Translations under genes and position numbers: made by a program
Part shown: positions 35,075-44,968 of the stretch, piece by piece
How positions within the stretch are numbered: position 1 is the stretch's first letter
Layout: each line of letters starts with the position of its first letter
Notes under the pieces: model-generated
The model's input: the letters and a program-made list of their open reading frames with translations, nothing else
Told to the model about the DNA's origin: nothing
Database searches by the model: none
Origin: Teredinibacter waterburyi
GTDB lineage: Bacteria > Pseudomonadota > Gammaproteobacteria > Pseudomonadales > Cellvibrionaceae
NCBI RefSeq assembly: GCF_001922985.1
Contig: NZ_MRUH01000121.1
Coordinates: 1-64,000 of the forward strand
Reading direction: 5' to 3'
Length of the DNA stretch: 64,000 nt

Positions 35075-36100
35075 ATGCGCGTATTAGGTATTGAATCCTC
35101 TTGTGACGAAACCGGTGTTGCTGTTTACGACAGCGAGGCGGGGCTACTCGGTCACGAACTCTACACTCAAATAAAAGTTCATGCGGAATATGGAGGGGTG
35201 GTTCCCGAACTCGCTTCTCGTGATCATATTCGTAAACTTATCCCTCTAATCGACGAAATCTTAAAGCGCACCGATTCTGTAGGTGCGATTGATGCCGTCG
35301 CCTATACCTCTGGCCCCGGCTTAATTGGGGCGTTATTGGTTGGTGGTTGTGTCGGTAGGGCACTCGCCTACGCTTGGGGTGTGCCGGCGATTGGTGTCCA
35401 CCATATGGAGGGTCACTTGCTGGCTCCGTTGCTGGAGCCTAATCCTCCCGCATTTCCGTTTGTCGCACTGTTGGTGAGCGGCGGCCATACTCAGCTAGTT
35501 GAGGTAAAAGCGATAGGTGAATACCGGTTGCTGGGTGAATCGCTAGATGACGCTGCAGGCGAGGCCTTCGACAAGGCCGCCAAAATGATGGACCTCGATT
35601 ACCCCGGTGGCCCTCATATTGCTCGTTTGGCCGAACAGGGCGTTGCCGGTCGTTTTAAGTTTCCGCGCCCTATGACCGACCGGCCAGGGTTAGATTTTAG
35701 TTTTAGTGGGCTTAAAACCTTTACATTAAATACCGTTACCCAGAATGCCGAAGCTAACGGCCTGCCAGATGATCAAACCTGTGCCGATATCGCCCATGCT
35801 TTTCAGGAGGCGGTGGTGGATACGCTGGTGATCAAGTGTCGGCGCGCCTTGCAGGAATGTAATATGAATACCCTTGTGATTGCCGGTGGCGTTTCGGCTA
35901 ACAATCGGTTGCGCGAAAAACTGGAAACCGCATTGGCGAAAATAAATAGCCGTGTGTTTTATGCGCGCCATGAATTTTGCACCGACAACGGCGCTATGAT
36001 CGCCTACGCGGGTTGCCAACGTTTAATGGTAGGGCAAACCGAGCCGCTAGCGGTTACGGTGACACCGCGTTGGCCGCTAGATCAGTTGAGCCATCTTTAA
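35075..36100 (+). CDS. tsaD: tRNA N6-adenosine threonylcarbamoyltransferase
   Basis: 341 aa from ATG 35075 ([19 protein letters not shown]); an in-frame TTG 12 nt earlier is less likely. Metal ligands in [10 protein letters not shown], nucleotide-site [36 protein letters not shown], and [11 protein letters not shown] plus [12 protein letters not shown] are all present. With TsaB/C/E makes t6A37 in tRNAs reading ANN codons. Confidence 0.97.
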   Translation: MRVLGIESSCDETGVAVYDSEAGLLGHELYTQIKVHAEYGGVVPELASRDHIRKLIPLIDEILKRTDSVGAIDAVAYTSGPGLIGALLVGGCVGRALAYAWGVPAIGVHHMEGHLLAPLLEPNPPAFPFVALLVSGGHTQLVEVKAIGEYRLLGESLDDAAGEAFDKAAKMMDLDYPGGPHIARLAEQGVAGRFKFPRPMTDRPGLDFSFSGLKTFTLNTVTQNAEANGLPDDQTCADIAHAFQEAVVDTLVIKCRRALQECNMNTLVIAGGVSANNRLREKLETALAKINSRVFYARHEFCTDNGAMIAYAGCQRLMVGQTEPLAVTVTPRWPLDQLSHL

Positions 36101-36141
36101 AGCGTTTATTCCTATTAAATTCAACCTAAAAAGTTTTTTCT

Positions 36142-36507
36142 ATGGATATAGTGTTTATTAATGATTTGCGCATAGACACCATTATTGGCATCTATGATTG
36201 GGAGCGCGAAGTAAAGCAAACGGTTAGCCTTACTCTGGAGATGGGCCACGATATTCGCCAGGCTGCAGCAACTGACGATATTGCGTTTGCATTAAATTAT
36301 AAAAGCGTCGGTAAGCGGCTAATAAAATTTATTGGCGAGTCAGAATTTCTACTAGTAGAAACTATGGCTGAGCAAGCCGCAAAAATTGTTATGACAGAAT
36401 TTGATGTTAGCTGGGTACGTTTGAGTGTGAGCAAGCCGGGTGCTTTACGCGGGTCGAAAGATGTCGGGATTCGCATAGAACGTGGTATTCGAGGCGTCAG
36501 TGGTTAA
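36142..36507 (+). CDS. folB: Dihydroneopterin aldolase
   Basis: 121 aa with IFINDLRIDTIIGIYDWEREVKQ-like opening, ALNYKSVGKRL, LVETMAEQAA (catalytic Glu) and VSKPGALRGSKDVGI. Converts dihydroneopterin to 6-hydroxymethyl-dihydropterin in folate synthesis. Overlaps folK by 8 bp if the GTG start of folK is used. Confidence 0.94.
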   Translation: MDIVFINDLRIDTIIGIYDWEREVKQTVSLTLEMGHDIRQAAATDDIAFALNYKSVGKRLIKFIGESEFLLVETMAEQAAKIVMTEFDVSWVRLSVSKPGALRGSKDVGIRIERGIRGVSG

Positions 36508-37027
36508 AATAGCAATGGCTAAAAATATGATTGATGTATTGTTAAGTATTGGCAGTAATATTCACCGCAAGCATCATATTGCCAGTGGTATTGCCGCGCT
36601 GCGCCAACTGGATGCTGACCTCGAAATTTCCGAGGTGTATGAAAGTGAAGCGGTCGGCTTTGATGGCGATAACTTTTACAATTTAGTCGCTTTAATCAAA
36701 ACCGATGCGAGTGTCGCTGAATTAGCTGGGCAGTTGCGCGATATCGAAAATCGTCACGGCCGCGATCGCAAGGCGCCGAAGTTTAGCGCTCGAACCTTGG
36801 ATATCGATATTCTCACCTATGGTCAACACACCGGTGTGATTGATGGCGTAAGGCTGCCGCGAAGTGAAGTGTTTAAAAATGCTTTTGTACTCTTACCTCT
36901 GGCTGAGAGATTTCCCGAGATGGTTTGCCCTGGAGAAGATTTAAGCTACGCACAGCTGTGGCAAACATTGAATTTGCATCATCAAAAACTCTGGGTTGTC
37001 GACGCCAGTTTTATCGATTCCGATTAA
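36500..37027 (+). CDS. folK: 6-hydroxymethyl-dihydropterin pyrophosphokinase
   Basis: About 175 aa. GTG at 36500 has GAGG 5 nt upstream within the end of folB; ATG 36515 is an alternative and the family core begins at MIDVLLSIGSN either way. Signature FSARTLDIDILTYG with the two catalytic aspartates, and ENRHGRDR. The pterin-site segment VYESEAVGFDGDNFYNLVA is present. Follows folB directly. Confidence 0.9.
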   Translation: MVKIAMAKNMIDVLLSIGSNIHRKHHIASGIAALRQLDADLEISEVYESEAVGFDGDNFYNLVALIKTDASVAELAGQLRDIENRHGRDRKAPKFSARTLDIDILTYGQHTGVIDGVRLPRSEVFKNAFVLLPLAERFPEMVCPGEDLSYAQLWQTLNLHHQKLWVVDASFIDSD

Positions 37028-37351
37028 CTGTAATTTTACCTCTAGCTGAGAATCGCCCTCCCTTTTATCTACTATTATTTTTCTTGTTATAGGCGTCGCT
37101 TCGTCAGCAGCGGCGGTTGGCGTGCGCATGTTTATTCTGTTTTTCTTGGCGCGAAAAATAGCCGAAATCAGTTAAATCGTTTCGCTATGACGCTGTGCGT
37201 TTTTTATACAATGTCGGTCTAATACTCCTGTGGCAAAGCGACGTAAAAGGTAATAAGGTTGTTTTGCGAGTCTTCTGTTTGGCAGCGAATCAGTGAAAAC
37301 TCGACTAATAATAACAACTGATTCTGGTAGTTCTTGCATGAGGAATAAGAA
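37028..37351 (+). other. Intergenic region after folK
   Basis: 324 bp with no supported ORF. Row of T-rich segments near 37060-37090 and 37200 but no clear hairpin. GAGGAATAAG lies just before the next ATG. Confidence 0.35.
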
Positions 37352-37906
37352 ATGAAACGCTATTATTTTGTCAGTGAAAACCTAGACGAACTTGCGAAAT
37401 GTGAGCAAGATCTTTTTGGCGCAGGCTTTGTTAGTGCTCAGGTACACGTATTGAGCCAGCAAGACGCCGCGGTAGAAAAACATCGTCTCCACGATGTTAG
37501 CTCATTTAGTAAGTTCGATATCTTTCATTCAGGCTTGGTGGGAGCCGCGACCGGCGGAGTGCTGGCGGGAATTTCGCTTTCCGTGGGTTGGATGATGGGT
37601 GCCGCGACAACGCTAGATTGGCTTCCCTTTATGTTTTTGGCCTTTGTTCTATTTGGCTTTTGTACTTGGGAGGGTGGTTTTTACGGTATTCAGGTGTCAA
37701 ATAAAGAGTTTAACCGTTTTGCAGAATTGTTAGATGGCGGTAAGCATATCCTGATGGTCGATGCAGATAAAAAGCAGGCTGAAAAGCTCCAGCATATTAT
37801 TAGCTATTACGCCGAGTTAGACGAAGCCGGTGTTGGTCGTGCCCGTCCAGCTTGGATGATTGCCACGCAAACCAACCTGCAAAGTTTTGTGAGAGCCATG
37901 CCATAA
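37352..37906 (+). CDS. Unknown membrane protein with two central helices
   Basis: 184 aa. An N-terminal about 60-residue soluble part starting MKRYYFVSENLDELAKCEQDLFGAGF is followed by two hydrophobic helices at about 66-85 and 92-112, then a soluble C-terminal part. The N-terminus has the look of a general-stress-type (YflT-like) alpha-beta fold that senses or inserts adjacent to the membrane, but this is weak. A conserved-looking gene of marine gammaproteobacteria that I cannot name. GAGGAATAAG precedes the ATG. Confidence 0.7.
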   Translation: MKRYYFVSENLDELAKCEQDLFGAGFVSAQVHVLSQQDAAVEKHRLHDVSSFSKFDIFHSGLVGAATGGVLAGISLSVGWMMGAATTLDWLPFMFLAFVLFGFCTWEGGFYGIQVSNKEFNRFAELLDGGKHILMVDADKKQAEKLQHIISYYAELDEAGVGRARPAWMIATQTNLQSFVRAMP

Positions 37907-37953
37907 AGACTCGCGGCTGGTTTTTGCGGGCAAGCCTTTTTAGCTGTTAACTA

Positions 37954-38730
37954 CTATTGTAATAGCGACTTGCCGCCATCCACGTTTAAAATTTGCCCTG
38001 TGATGTAATTCTGCGGTTGTGCTAAAAAGGCAACCGCATCTGCGATCGCTTCTGCCCCGCCCAGCTGCTGTAACGGAATAGCCTGTAACTTTTCCTCTAA
38101 CCTATCCGCGGATGGCGGACTTCCTTCCGGCCACAAAACCGCGCCGGGTGCCACACCGTTGACCCGTACCGTCGGTGCCAACTCTAACGCCAGTGATTGG
38201 GTGAGCATCTTGTTTGCGGCTTTCGCCATGCAATAGAGGGTATGTTCTCGCAGTGGCCGGTGAGCGTGTACATCGCAAATATTAATGATACTGCCATTAT
38301 TTTTCTGAAGCTCGGGTATTAACGCTTGCGCCAAAAAAAAGGGCGCCTGGGCATTGCTGGCAAAGAGATCTTGCCATTGCTGAACCGTGGCTTTACCAAC
38401 TGGGGTTGGATAAAAGCTGGATGCGTTATTGACCAGAAGATCACAGCGGCCAAAAACCTGTAACGTTTTTTTAGCGACATCAGGAAGTGAATTAACATCT
38501 CCCAAATCCGCTTGCACTAGCGCTGCGGAGTTTACTTTTAGCGCATTCAACTCACTAGCCAAGGCTTCAGCATGCGTACGTGAATGATTAAAGTGAATGA
38601 CCACTCGATAGTTTTCGCGCTGTAATTTTCGCGCTATAGCTGCGCCTACTCGCTTTCCAGCACCGGTTACTAGGGCGACGGGGCGGGGGTCGTTATCTGC
38701 GAGTGGTGTGTTTAGCTGAATGTCAGACAT
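37954..38730 (-). CDS. Pteridine reductase-type short-chain dehydrogenase
   Basis: 258 aa SDR with the variant cofactor motif VTGAGKRVGAAIA typical of pteridine reductases (FolM/PTR1), NNASSFYPTP, catalytic Tyr-Lys in LYCMAKAA, and VNGVAPGAVLWP. Would reduce dihydropterin or dihydrofolate with NADPH. The nearby folB-folK pair supports a folate role. Starts 7 bp after the cca stop, so the pair is cotranscribed. Confidence 0.88.
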   Translation of the reverse strand: MSDIQLNTPLADNDPRPVALVTGAGKRVGAAIARKLQRENYRVVIHFNHSRTHAEALASELNALKVNSAALVQADLGDVNSLPDVAKKTLQVFGRCDLLVNNASSFYPTPVGKATVQQWQDLFASNAQAPFFLAQALIPELQKNNGSIINICDVHAHRPLREHTLYCMAKAANKMLTQSLALELAPTVRVNGVAPGAVLWPEGSPPSADRLEEKLQAIPLQQLGGAEAIADAVAFLAQPQNYITGQILNVDGGKSLLQ

Positions 38731-38737
38731 AAAAATC

Positions 38738-39985
38738 CTAGCGTTTGCGGTGATCTATTTGACGGTAATCGGCAATAAACGCCGCAAGCGCTTGAAGTTG
38801 TCGCTTGCGCAAGGCCTCGCCAAATTCTTTTCCTTTATAGCCTTCTGCAACTAGAGCCTTGGTGTCAACCTTGGCGACGCAGTCGCGCGCACAGGTGAGG
38901 TAATTGGCTTGCGGGTATGCAATAGCTTCCATTCCCGTTCTGCCGCGACTATCTGCGGTACAGCAATAACCAAATAGGGTTAGTCGCTCTGGCCGTCGCA
39001 ATGCATCGAGTCGCTGTAGGGTGTCGAGTAGGACTTTAGGCGTTAGCTCTAAGGCTCGATGACAGTGAGTATGAAACTCTGCTACCGACAAAGCCAAGTC
39101 GCGACACGCATTAGGTACGCTTAAGCGCTGGCAAAGGATCTCAATTTGTTTAACGCCACGTTTTTCATGGCCGATGTGGCGAGGCCATTCGTCTTTTGGC
39201 GTAGTACCCTTTCCGAGGTCGTGCATTAGTGTTGCAAAACGAGCCTCTACGGCAGGGGTAAGCTCGGCGCAGCGTGCGAGACTCAGCAGCGCATGCAAGC
39301 CTGTGTCGATTTCGGGGTGATGTTGTTCGGGTTGTGGTACGCCGAACAGTTTGTCTAATTCCGGCATGAGAATTTTCAAAGCGCCGCAACTACGTAAAAC
39401 CTCAATAAAAGTCGCGGGTGACTTTTCACCGAGTGCGCGGCTAAACTCTTTCCAAACCCGTTCCGCGACGAGGTGATCCACTTCACCGGCATTGACCATG
39501 CGGGCCATTAAAGCGGTTGTTTCGGGGGCGACGCGAAATCCGAGGTGGTGGTAGCGCGCCGCAAAGCGGGCAATTCGCAAAACGCGTACGGGGTCTTCAG
39601 CGAAAGCGTCGGATACATGACGAAGTATTTTTGCTTTGATATCAGCAACACCACCGTAGGGGTCGATTAAATTTCCTTGGCTGTCCTTGGCAATTGCGTT
39701 AATGGTCAAATCGCGACGCAATAAATCGTCTTCCAAGCTAACAGTACTTTGGGTATCGAATTCGAAGCCGGTGTAACCACTGCCCGTTTTCCGCTCTTTG
39801 CGCGCGAGCGCGTACTCTTCTTTTGTTTCAGGATGGAGGAACACGGGGAAGTCTTTGCCGACTTGCTGAAAGCCTGCTGTAAGCATTTGCGCTGGCGAGG
39901 CACCAACAACAACCCAATCGCTTTCGCTGTGGGGGAATTGCAAAAGAGTGTCGCGTACGGCGCCACCAACGAGGTAGATGTCCAT
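38738..39985 (-). CDS. cca: CCA-adding tRNA nucleotidyltransferase
   Basis: 415 aa. MDIYLVGGAVRDTLL, ESDWVVVGA, RRDLTINAIAKD, the EDPVRVLRIARFAAR motif and the C-terminal HD domain (FATLMHDLGKGTT, GHEKRGV) match the multifunctional class II enzyme with phosphohydrolase domain. Adds CCA to tRNA 3' ends. ATG at 39985. Confidence 0.96.
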   Translation of the reverse strand: MDIYLVGGAVRDTLLQFPHSESDWVVVGASPAQMLTAGFQQVGKDFPVFLHPETKEEYALARKERKTGSGYTGFEFDTQSTVSLEDDLLRRDLTINAIAKDSQGNLIDPYGGVADIKAKILRHVSDAFAEDPVRVLRIARFAARYHHLGFRVAPETTALMARMVNAGEVDHLVAERVWKEFSRALGEKSPATFIEVLRSCGALKILMPELDKLFGVPQPEQHHPEIDTGLHALLSLARCAELTPAVEARFATLMHDLGKGTTPKDEWPRHIGHEKRGVKQIEILCQRLSVPNACRDLALSVAEFHTHCHRALELTPKVLLDTLQRLDALRRPERLTLFGYCCTADSRGRTGMEAIAYPQANYLTCARDCVAKVDTKALVAEGYKGKEFGEALRKRQLQALAAFIADYRQIDHRKR

Positions 39986-40124
39986 TTTTTTAAATTTCTA
40001 GTTGACGGTTTAAAACATATGGAACACACTCTAGCGGAACTTGATATTGATATCTAGGCGAGCGTAAGTCCGTCCTAACTTAAATTGTTTTGTATGCCCT
40101 AAGGGCGAGTAGAATTTTACAGCC

Positions 40125-40220
40125 ATGAAACTAACCTCCGCAGCAATGATTATCGCCGCAGTCCCTCACCTAGTGTGGGTGTTGCGCCGTTACCTGCATG
40201 CGTGCCGAGGAAGTCGATGA
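40125..40220 (+). CDS. 31-aa ORF with its own terminator
   Basis: ATG at 40125 opens 31 codons (MKLTSAAMIIAA... ending CRGSR). A hydrophobic segment (about residues 6-20: AAMIIAAVPHLVWVL) is followed by Arg-rich RRYLHACRGSR, as in small single-pass membrane proteins or leader peptides. A strong terminator follows 30 bp after the stop. Upstream sequence has AAGGGCGAG 15-20 nt before the ATG, which is rather far for a ribosome site. No family is recognised. Confidence 0.4.
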   Translation: MKLTSAAMIIAAVPHLVWVLRRYLHACRGSR

Positions 40221-40249
40221 TTATTTAGTTTTACAAACATTATCCTTCA

Positions 40250-40285
40250 AAGGCCGCAGCTTAAAAAACTGCGGCCTTTTTTGTT
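40250..40285 (+). terminator. Intrinsic terminator after the 31-aa ORF
   Basis: AAGGCCGCAG pairs with CTGCGGCCTT (10 bp, loop of 9) followed by TTTT. Confidence 0.9.
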
Positions 40286-40458
40286 TTTGTCACTTATTTT
40301 ATTTGCTTAACTAGCTTAGTCGCTGGCAGAAGTAGGGGCGGGAGTTGGCTAGAGCTGGAGTAATTTGTTTGTAATATCGTTGCACCTAGCGTGAGCGCTC
40401 GGAAGCAGGATGTGTGATTTTTTTAATATAAAAAGCTAAAGGAAGCTAGGAGATGAAG

Positions 40459-41439
40459 ATGCCAGTGGTAATTGCGTACGCGTTTGTTGTGTTAATTTGG
40501 TCTACTACACCGCTCGCGATACAGTGGAGTAATAGCAGTGTGCCGTTTATTGCCAGCGTAACTATACGCATGGTCTTGGCACTAATTGTTTGTAGTTTAC
40601 TGCTCGTAATTCTGCGTAAACCTCTGGTTACTGATCGCCGCGACTGGCTGGCATTTGTTGCCGGCGCGGTAGGGCTTTACCCCAATATGTTGATTGTCTA
40701 CTGGTCGTCACAGTTTATTTCATCTGGATTGATGGCGGTAATTCTCGGCGTATATCCATTTGTTGTCGGGCTGTTCTCATTACTATTTTTACGTGAAAAT
40801 ATTTTTAGCCCGATTCGTTTTCTCGCACTCGCGATCGCAATTTCTGGTTTGGCGGTTATTCATATCGAACAACTCAATCTTGGCGGCGATGCGATCTATG
40901 GTGTTTTCGGTATGCTGGCTTCGGCGTTTTTATTTGGTTTTAGCTCTGTTTGGTTGAAAATCTCTGGAGCGCATATCGATCCTTTACGGCAATCGACCGG
41001 GGCTCTCGTTTTTGCTGTGCCGGCGTTCGTCGCGACCTGGTGGTTACTGGGTGGTGAATTTACAGCGGTTGTCGATATTAAATCGATGGTTGGCTTGGGC
41101 TACCTTGCTATCGCGGGCTCGGTGATTGGTCATACCTTGTTTTTCTATGTGCTGCGCTATTGCTCAATGATGTCAGTCTCACTGATCACTTTAATCACGC
41201 CGGTAATGGCACTTAGCCTTGGGGTTGTTGTGGCGAAAGAGTTAGTGACTGTAGCGACCGTGGTGGGTAGTTTAATGGTGGTACTGAGTTTGGCGGTTTA
41301 TCAGGGGGTATTTACCTATCTCTGGCGGTATTTCGAAAAACAGTATCTGCAGGTTTGGTGTATAAGAAGGAAACAGGTTCCATCACTCCTGCAAAGTAAT
41401 ATGTCGTGTCTTGATAAAAGTGTTTTAATCGTCTCGTAG
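40459..41439 (+). CDS. EamA/DMT-family transporter
   Basis: 326 aa from ATG 40459, with AGGAG 6 nt upstream; the ATG at 40453 is immediately after that site and is disfavoured. Ten hydrophobic helices in two EamA repeats (AYAFVVLIWSTTPLAIQW in the first, LASAFLFGFSSVWLKI opening the second). The C-terminus has an about 40-residue polar extension beyond the last helix. Substrate unknown; family members export amino acids or metabolites. Confidence 0.85.
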   Translation: MPVVIAYAFVVLIWSTTPLAIQWSNSSVPFIASVTIRMVLALIVCSLLLVILRKPLVTDRRDWLAFVAGAVGLYPNMLIVYWSSQFISSGLMAVILGVYPFVVGLFSLLFLRENIFSPIRFLALAIAISGLAVIHIEQLNLGGDAIYGVFGMLASAFLFGFSSVWLKISGAHIDPLRQSTGALVFAVPAFVATWWLLGGEFTAVVDIKSMVGLGYLAIAGSVIGHTLFFYVLRYCSMMSVSLITLITPVMALSLGVVVAKELVTVATVVGSLMVVLSLAVYQGVFTYLWRYFEKQYLQVWCIRRKQVPSLLQSNMSCLDKSVLIVS

Positions 41440-41526
41440 CGAAAGTAGCACAGTTGGTAGGGTAGACTATTGGCTCAGATGAATTAGAGTGTTTAGATGC
41501 GTGTGACCTGTTAAAAAGTTCACTAT

Positions 41527-41563
41527 CGCCCCGTTGGCTGTTGAAGTCTTCGGGGCGTTTTTT
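41527..41563 (+). terminator. Intrinsic terminator before galE
   Basis: CGCCCCG (41527-41533) pairs with CGGGGCG (41551-41557) with a 17-nt loop, followed by T6. Confidence 0.8.
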
Positions 41564-41626
41564 ATGTCGCGATAAGTGTGAGACAATCCAGCCTTAATAT
41601 AGCTGTCTCTAACGGAGTATTTAGTA

Positions 41627-42655
41627 ATGACAATTTTGGTTACCGGCGGCGCCGGTTATATCGGTAGTCACACTTGCGTAGAGCTATTGAATTCTGGCTT
41701 TGATGTAGTTGTGGTCGATAATCTCTCTAATTCCAAGCGTGAATCACTACTGCGTGTGGAAAAGATTACAGCAAAGACGATTCCATTTTATTGTTTAGAT
41801 GTAACGGATAAGGTCGCCTTAACCGAGGTGTTCAATAAGCATAAGATTGAAGCGGTCATACACTTTGCGGGGCTTAAAGCCGTGGGTGAGTCTACGCAGA
41901 TTCCATTAAGTTACTTTCACAATAATGTCGGCAGTACCATCGCTCTCTGTCAGGTGATGGAGACGTTTGGCGTAGATAAGATATTGTTCAGTTCGTCAGC
42001 GACCGTTTATGGCGACCCGGCCAGTGTTCCAATTTTGGAAAGCTTCCCCACCGGTGCAACCAATCCTTATGGGCGCAGTAAGCTTATGGTTGAGGAAGTG
42101 TTGCGCGATATGTGTGCGGCGCCCGCGAACCCTTGGCGAGTGGCACTGTTGCGCTACTTTAATCCTATCGGCGCTCATGAAAGCGGTTCTATAGGTGAAG
42201 ACCCTCAGGGAATCCCCAACAACTTACTGCCGTTTGTCGCGCAGGTGGCTGTCGGTAAACGCGAAAAATTAAGTGTGTTTGGCGATGATTACCCAACGCG
42301 CGATGGCACCGGTGTGCGCGATTATATTCACGTCGTGGATTTAGCAAGGGGCCATGTCAAAGCCTTACAGAAGCTGTTTACGGCCGAGCCGGCGTGCTAC
42401 ACCTATAATTTGGGAACGGGGCGAGGTTGTAGCGTGCTTGAAATTGTTACCGCGTTTGAAGCGGCAAGTGGTAAGTCTATTCCCTATCAGTTAGTTGCTC
42501 GTCGCCCTGGCGATATTGCTGAGTGCTATGCCGATCCCGCGTTGGCCGAGAAGGAGTTGGGTTGGCGAGCGGAATTTGATATTGAGAGGATGGTCGCCGA
42601 TTCTTGGCGCTGGCAGTCGCGTAATCCAAATGGCTATGATGATTCGTCGGCCTAG
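41627..42655 (+). CDS. galE: UDP-glucose 4-epimerase
   Basis: 342 aa. NAD-binding [15 protein letters not shown], catalytic region [12 protein letters not shown] with Ser, [12 protein letters not shown] (YxxxK), and the [26 protein letters not shown] substrate loop. Interconverts UDP-glucose and UDP-galactose, supplying envelope or exopolysaccharide precursors. Single gene between two terminator-bounded units. Confidence 0.95.
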   Translation: MTILVTGGAGYIGSHTCVELLNSGFDVVVVDNLSNSKRESLLRVEKITAKTIPFYCLDVTDKVALTEVFNKHKIEAVIHFAGLKAVGESTQIPLSYFHNNVGSTIALCQVMETFGVDKILFSSSATVYGDPASVPILESFPTGATNPYGRSKLMVEEVLRDMCAAPANPWRVALLRYFNPIGAHESGSIGEDPQGIPNNLLPFVAQVAVGKREKLSVFGDDYPTRDGTGVRDYIHVVDLARGHVKALQKLFTAEPACYTYNLGTGRGCSVLEIVTAFEAASGKSIPYQLVARRPGDIAECYADPALAEKELGWRAEFDIERMVADSWRWQSRNPNGYDDSSA

Positions 42656-42701
42656 TTAACGGCTAGATTAAATTTTGGCTGGGATAGTGAACTGGCGGTT
42701 G

Positions 42702-43514
42702 CTAGCAGCCGCAATCAATGTCAAATAATTTGCCATCTTCTAAGCGGAATGCCGTTAAGCGTCCTCCCCAAACACAGCCGGTGTCGAGCGCAATAAAGTT
42801 GGCTCTATCGGTTTTCCCCATCAGCGCCGCCCAGTGGCCAAATATTATTTTATCGTCGCGACACTTATGATTTTTATGGCTGTACCAAGGTGCAAAGCCT
42901 TTTGGTGGAGCGTCGGGCGTTGTTTTTGCGTCTAGTTCTAAACGGCCATCGGCATCGCAAAAGCGCATACGTGTTAGGTAGTTGGTAATTAGCCGACGGC
43001 GTTCGCTACCCTTAAGTTTTTCCTGCCAAATGTCCGGTTGATCGCCATACATTTTATTAAAAAACTTGCCAAATTCTAAACCGCGCAATATCTCTTCTAC
43101 TTCTGCCGCATAGCCAAGTGCTTCATCTATGGACCATATTGGCGGAATGCCCGCGTGAACCATGGTGTAGCCTAAGGCTTTGTCACGGTGAATTAGTGGT
43201 TGTTGATGTAACCAGTCGAGGAGTTCATGACAGTCAGGCGCTTCGTGGATGCTCATCAGGTCGTGATCAGGCTTTATTTTTTTAAAATTGAACGCGCTGG
43301 CCATTAGATGCAAGTCGTGATTACCCAGTACCACCGTTGCGGCATCGCCAAGTGATTTGACAAAACGTAAGGTTCCTAAACTGTCGGGGCCGCGATTAAC
43401 AATGTCGCCAACCAACCAAAGGCGGTCGTTGCGCTCGTCAAAATTAATGCAGTCCAGCAATTCGTACAAAGAGGGGAGACAGCCTTGAAGGTCGCCGATA
43501 GCATAGGTTGCCAC
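42702..43514 (-). CDS. apaH: Diadenosine tetraphosphatase (symmetrical)
   Basis: 270 aa. GTG start at 43514 with AGGAG 5 nt upstream gives [16 protein letters not shown]; a longer frame to 43541 is rejected. Metallophosphatase motifs [13 protein letters not shown] and GNHD are complete. Hydrolyses Ap4A to two ADP. Last of the lptD-surA-pdxA-rsmA-apaG-apaH unit, about 160 bp after apaG. Confidence 0.95.
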   Translation of the reverse strand: MATYAIGDLQGCLPSLYELLDCINFDERNDRLWLVGDIVNRGPDSLGTLRFVKSLGDAATVVLGNHDLHLMASAFNFKKIKPDHDLMSIHEAPDCHELLDWLHQQPLIHRDKALGYTMVHAGIPPIWSIDEALGYAAEVEEILRGLEFGKFFNKMYGDQPDIWQEKLKGSERRRLITNYLTRMRFCDADGRLELDAKTTPDAPPKGFAPWYSHKNHKCRDDKIIFGHWAALMGKTDRANFIALDTGCVWGGRLTAFRLEDGKLFDIDCGC

Positions 43515-43677
43515 ATTAACTCCTAGCAATATTGTTGGCATTTACATGGGGGAAGATTAAACACTATGACATATTTGTGACGAAGTTTCCGTCGGTTCGG
43601 ATCTCATGTGCTTTTTACGGCGTTGGCTTTAGCTTAGGTGTTCCTGCAACTATATATCGGATTTGTATGCAGCTTCG

Positions 43678-44085
43678 TTAGTGAAGGGCTTGCGGTTTCA
43701 CTAACGCAAACATTGGAACTCCGACATCAAATAGCTCGCCGTTATCGGTTCGCATGGTATAACTCCCCGCCATGGTGCCGGTATCGGTCTCCAGTATTGC
43801 GCCGCTGGTGTAAGTGTAGTCGCTGCCCGGTTCTAGGCGTGGCTGTTCGCCGATAACACCCATCCCTTGTACCTCTTGAACTTGCTCGTTGGCGTCGACA
43901 ATATGCCAGTAGCGGCTAATCAGCTGGGCTGGCTCGGTGCCGGTATTTTCGATGCGAATGGTGTAGGCGAAAACATACTTGCTATCGTTTGGGCGGGATT
44001 GCTCTGGTAGATAGGTAGCTTTTACTTTAATGATAATTGTAGTGGCCTGCTGAATTTGATGTTCACTTTGTTCGGTAATACTCAT
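43678..44085 (-). CDS. apaG: ApaG (DUF525) protein
   Basis: 135 aa from ATG 44085; the open frame to 44199 is non-homologous and overlaps rsmA. Family pattern: VKATYLPEQSRPNDSKYVFAYTIRIEN, ISRYWHIVDANEQVQEV, GVIGEQPRLEPG, and MAGSYTM. Immunoglobulin-like fold; function unclear, conserved beside rsmA and apaH. Confidence 0.94.
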   Translation of the reverse strand: MSITEQSEHQIQQATTIIIKVKATYLPEQSRPNDSKYVFAYTIRIENTGTEPAQLISRYWHIVDANEQVQEVQGMGVIGEQPRLEPGSDYTYTSGAILETDTGTMAGSYTMRTDNGELFDVGVPMFALVKPQALH

Positions 44086-44152
44086 GACGTTACTGCACCT
44101 GTCGACGACGTAATCTGAGAAAGCGGGTTTAGAGGGTGTGTTGTGGCCGTGG

Positions 44153-44968
44153 CTATTGCTCAGCGGCCATGGCAACCAAAGCGTTGCTGATAGAAACATA
44201 CTCGGCCAAGCTTAAATTTTCGGCACGTTTTGATAAGTCGACATCAAGGCTGGCGATTTCTTCATCTAGGTTTAACGACTTGAATGAATTGCGCAAAGTT
44301 TTGCGGCGCTGAGAAAAAGCGGCTCTCACTAATGTTTCTAAGTGATTGAGATTGTCGGCAACATAGGGCTTTTGTTTGTGTGGTGTTAGCCGGACAATCG
44401 CTGAGTCTACCTTAGGGGCTGGCTGAAAACTTTCTGGCGGCACTTCAAATAGGTTTTCTACTTCGCAGTAGTACTGAGCCATGATGCTCAGGCGGCCGTA
44501 GTTTTTCTCTCCGGCTTTCGCGGCTAAGCGCAACACCACTTCTTTTTGCAGCATAAAATGCATATCGGCAATCTTGTCCTGAAAGCTGAGCAGGTGAAAA
44601 ATAAGAGGCGTGGAAATATTGTAAGGTAAGTTCCCGACTACACGCAGGGGCTTGCCCTCGCCAACGAGGCTGCTGAAATCGAAGTTAAGCGCGTCGGTTT
44701 GATGGATTTTAAAGTCTTTAAATTTAGCGAACTGCGCGAGCAGAATAGGAACTAAATCTCGATCAAGCTCGATAACATTTAGGGATTCGCAGTGGTCTAG
44801 TAATAGGCTGGTAATGGCGCCTTTACCTGGGCCAATCTCGACGAGATTGTCGTCGGCACGGGGGCCGATAACACGAACGATCTGACGGATAATGCCTTGG
44901 TCGACCAAAAAGTTTTGACCGAAACGTTTGCGGGCTCGGTGTTGCTGTGGAGCTGGGGATTTACTCAT
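44153..44968 (-). CDS. rsmA: 16S rRNA (adenine1518-N6/adenine1519-N6) dimethyltransferase
   Basis: 271 aa. [18 protein letters not shown] opening, SAM motif [11 protein letters not shown], catalytic NLPYNIS and the C-terminal [13 protein letters not shown]. KsgA dimethylates two adenines at the 3' end of 16S rRNA. Its ATG overlaps the pdxA stop by 4 bp, as in the conserved operon. Confidence 0.97.
   Translation of the reverse strand: MSKSPAPQQHRARKRFGQNFLVDQGIIRQIVRVIGPRADDNLVEIGPGKGAITSLLLDHCESLNVIELDRDLVPILLAQFAKFKDFKIHQTDALNFDFSSLVGEGKPLRVVGNLPYNISTPLIFHLLSFQDKIADMHFMLQKEVVLRLAAKAGEKNYGRLSIMAQYYCEVENLFEVPPESFQPAPKVDSAIVRLTPHKQKPYVADNLNHLETLVRAAFSQRRKTLRNSFKSLNLDEEIASLDVDLSKRAENLSLAEYVSISNALVAMAAEQ

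Noticed and set aside
41447-41532. tRNA-like segment (AGCACAGTTGGTAG and a near-complementary acceptor-like pair GCGAAAG/CTATCGC)
   Set aside because: The A-box-like stretch is suggestive but the D-, anticodon- and T-arms cannot be paired and the T-loop lacks the TTC motif. Not supported as a tRNA.
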